Position numbers and translations under genes: made by a program
In this document: in pieces, positions 32,527 through 33,270 of the stretch
How the letters are laid out: each line of letters begins with the position of its first letter
Numbering within the stretch: position 1 is the stretch's first letter
Notes under the pieces: model-generated
Seen by the model: only the letters and a program-made list of their open reading frames with translations
Databases searched by the model: none
What the model was told of the DNA's origin: nothing
NCBI RefSeq assembly: GCF_020889685.1
Contig: NZ_JACMYO010000089.1
Span: 1 to 33,270 of the forward strand
Origin: Bradyrhizobium oropedii
Lineage (GTDB): Bacteria; Pseudomonadota; Alphaproteobacteria; Rhizobiales; Xanthobacteraceae
DNA: 33,270 bases
Direction of reading: 5' to 3'

Positions 32527-33153
32527 TCATGTCTCCTGGATCGATTCGCTTGCGACGGAACGATGTCGGCTCAACGCCGCGCGGACCGCCTGCGCCGCTC
32601 GTATCGTGTTGAGCGTACGAACGAGCGCGGCTTCATCTAATCTCTGTTGTGTGGTCATCGTTCAGGAGATTTGAGGTAAATCCGCGAAGTTGTTGTCTTA
32701 CATGTGGCGGTACAACAGCCGTATCGTCGACATTGCGGAGCCTGCTCACGACTAGACGGAGGATTTTTGTGGAGAGTCTGCGCGGCTGACGCCGCAGGAG
32801 TCTCCGTCCGGGGGACATACGCACGTGTCTTGCGGATTTGAATTTCCGACATCTGGAGCGGCCTCAAGGCGGACGCCGCTTTTGTCATCGAGGTTGTCAG
32901 CATCTTGTAAGCGAAGCTCCGCAGTCTACCGCAATCAGAAAACCGGCTGTGGCGGTTCTCAACGGGAGACCAGGTATGGATTCTATCGAGCGAGCTTTGT
33001 CTGCGCACGCTATGCCAACAATCATCAAAGAGGAAGAAATCCAGCGTCCGAGTACGGAAGCTTCTCCATCCGCTTGCGTTGCCTGACGATTCTCGCGTTG
33101 TGCGGCATGATGGCTCCCGTGAACCGACCACCCCGGTTCAGCAAGCCGCCTCG
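32527..33153 (+). other. About 630 bases without a supported gene
   Basis: Frames are open on both strands (minus 32655-33131, plus 32825-33253), but they overlap one another, lack ribosome sites and match nothing I know. The segment must contain the promoter of the leftward exported-protein gene, which I cannot point to. Confidence 0.45.
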
Positions 33154-33270
33154 TCACTTCCCATCGAGCCTGTGCGTCATCATCAGGCCCAGGCCCAGGC
33201 CCTCGGGCGTCGAGGCGACACCTCGATGCTTTCGAGAACTTCATCGACAGTAGAGATGACACCTATAGCG
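33154..33270 (-). pseudogene. Possible C-terminal end of a sensor histidine kinase, frameshifted, cut by the window edge
   Basis: On the minus strand one frame reads STVDEVLESIEVSP and a shifted frame continues TPEGLGLGLMMTHRLDGK to a stop at 33154. This resembles the D-x-V-F-E-x-F-x-T-T-K-P-x-G-L-G-L-G-L lid of histidine kinases of the NodV/FixL sort. The homology is short and needs a frameshift to join, so the call is tentative. Confidence 0.22.

Noticed and set aside
1..33270. tRNA genes, rRNA, CRISPR arrays, complete insertion sequences
   Set aside because: None could be recognised; no transposase motif, cloverleaf or regularly spaced repeat was seen, although the decayed stretches are the kind in which IS remnants could hide.

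Overview
The window reads as a high-GC alphaproteobacterial symbiosis region, most likely from a Bradyrhizobium of the B. elkanii kind. The evidence is a microaerobic respiration block (fixLJ, fixNOQP, fixGHIS), nodPQ, and a complete six-gene rhizobitoxine operon in the order rtxACDEFG. These sit in gene-poor DNA full of broken genes, as is usual for symbiosis islands. The species assignment is inference; gene identities come from motifs and gene order read by eye.

Left part (1-5.6 kb). A frameshifted GNAT acetyltransferase remnant lies at the edge. Next come fixJ and fixL on the minus strand, overlapping by 4 nt. FixL is a haem-PAS oxygen sensor kinase with a membrane-spanning N-terminus. 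A cluster of small genes follows, and between 3.6 and 5.1 kb there are four perfect FNR/FixK-type boxes (TTGA-N6-TCAA). Each sits upstream of a small gene or gene remnant, and the last precedes a Cys-motif protein gene that leads into fixN.

Centre-left (5.6-13.5 kb). fixN-fixO-fixQ-fixP encode the cbb3 oxidase. fixG-fixH-fixI-fixS encode its assembly and copper-delivery proteins. Spacing is tight, with no obvious internal terminator. FixL senses low oxygen and phosphorylates FixJ. In rhizobia FixJ drives fixK, and FixK acts on the boxes seen here; no fixK gene lies in the window.

Middle (13.5-24 kb). Genes are sparse. Present are a 61-codon basic protein gene with a clear terminator, a frameshifted NopD-like C48 protease (type III effector) remnant, nodP and bifunctional nodQ (activated sulfate synthesis), and a small conserved gene. 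A well-conserved cobalamin riboswitch lies ahead of a NiCoT transporter gene that has lost its N-terminal half. A multiply frameshifted adenylate kinase fragment follows. Large stretches hold nothing I can support.

Right part (24-33.3 kb). rtxA (aminotransferase / O-acetylhomoserine sulfhydrylase fusion) and rtxC (desaturase) make rhizobitoxine. They are followed by translationally coupled rtxD (C26 gamma-glutamyl hydrolase-like), rtxE (EamA transporter), rtxF (ATP-grasp) and rtxG (glutamine-synthetase-like). The GS-like ligase plus gamma-glutamyl hydrolase pair suggests a Puu-like protect/deprotect step. That is the most interesting functional hypothesis in the window. A convergent small exported-protein gene shares a hairpin terminator with rtxG, and the right edge may hold a degraded histidine-kinase end.
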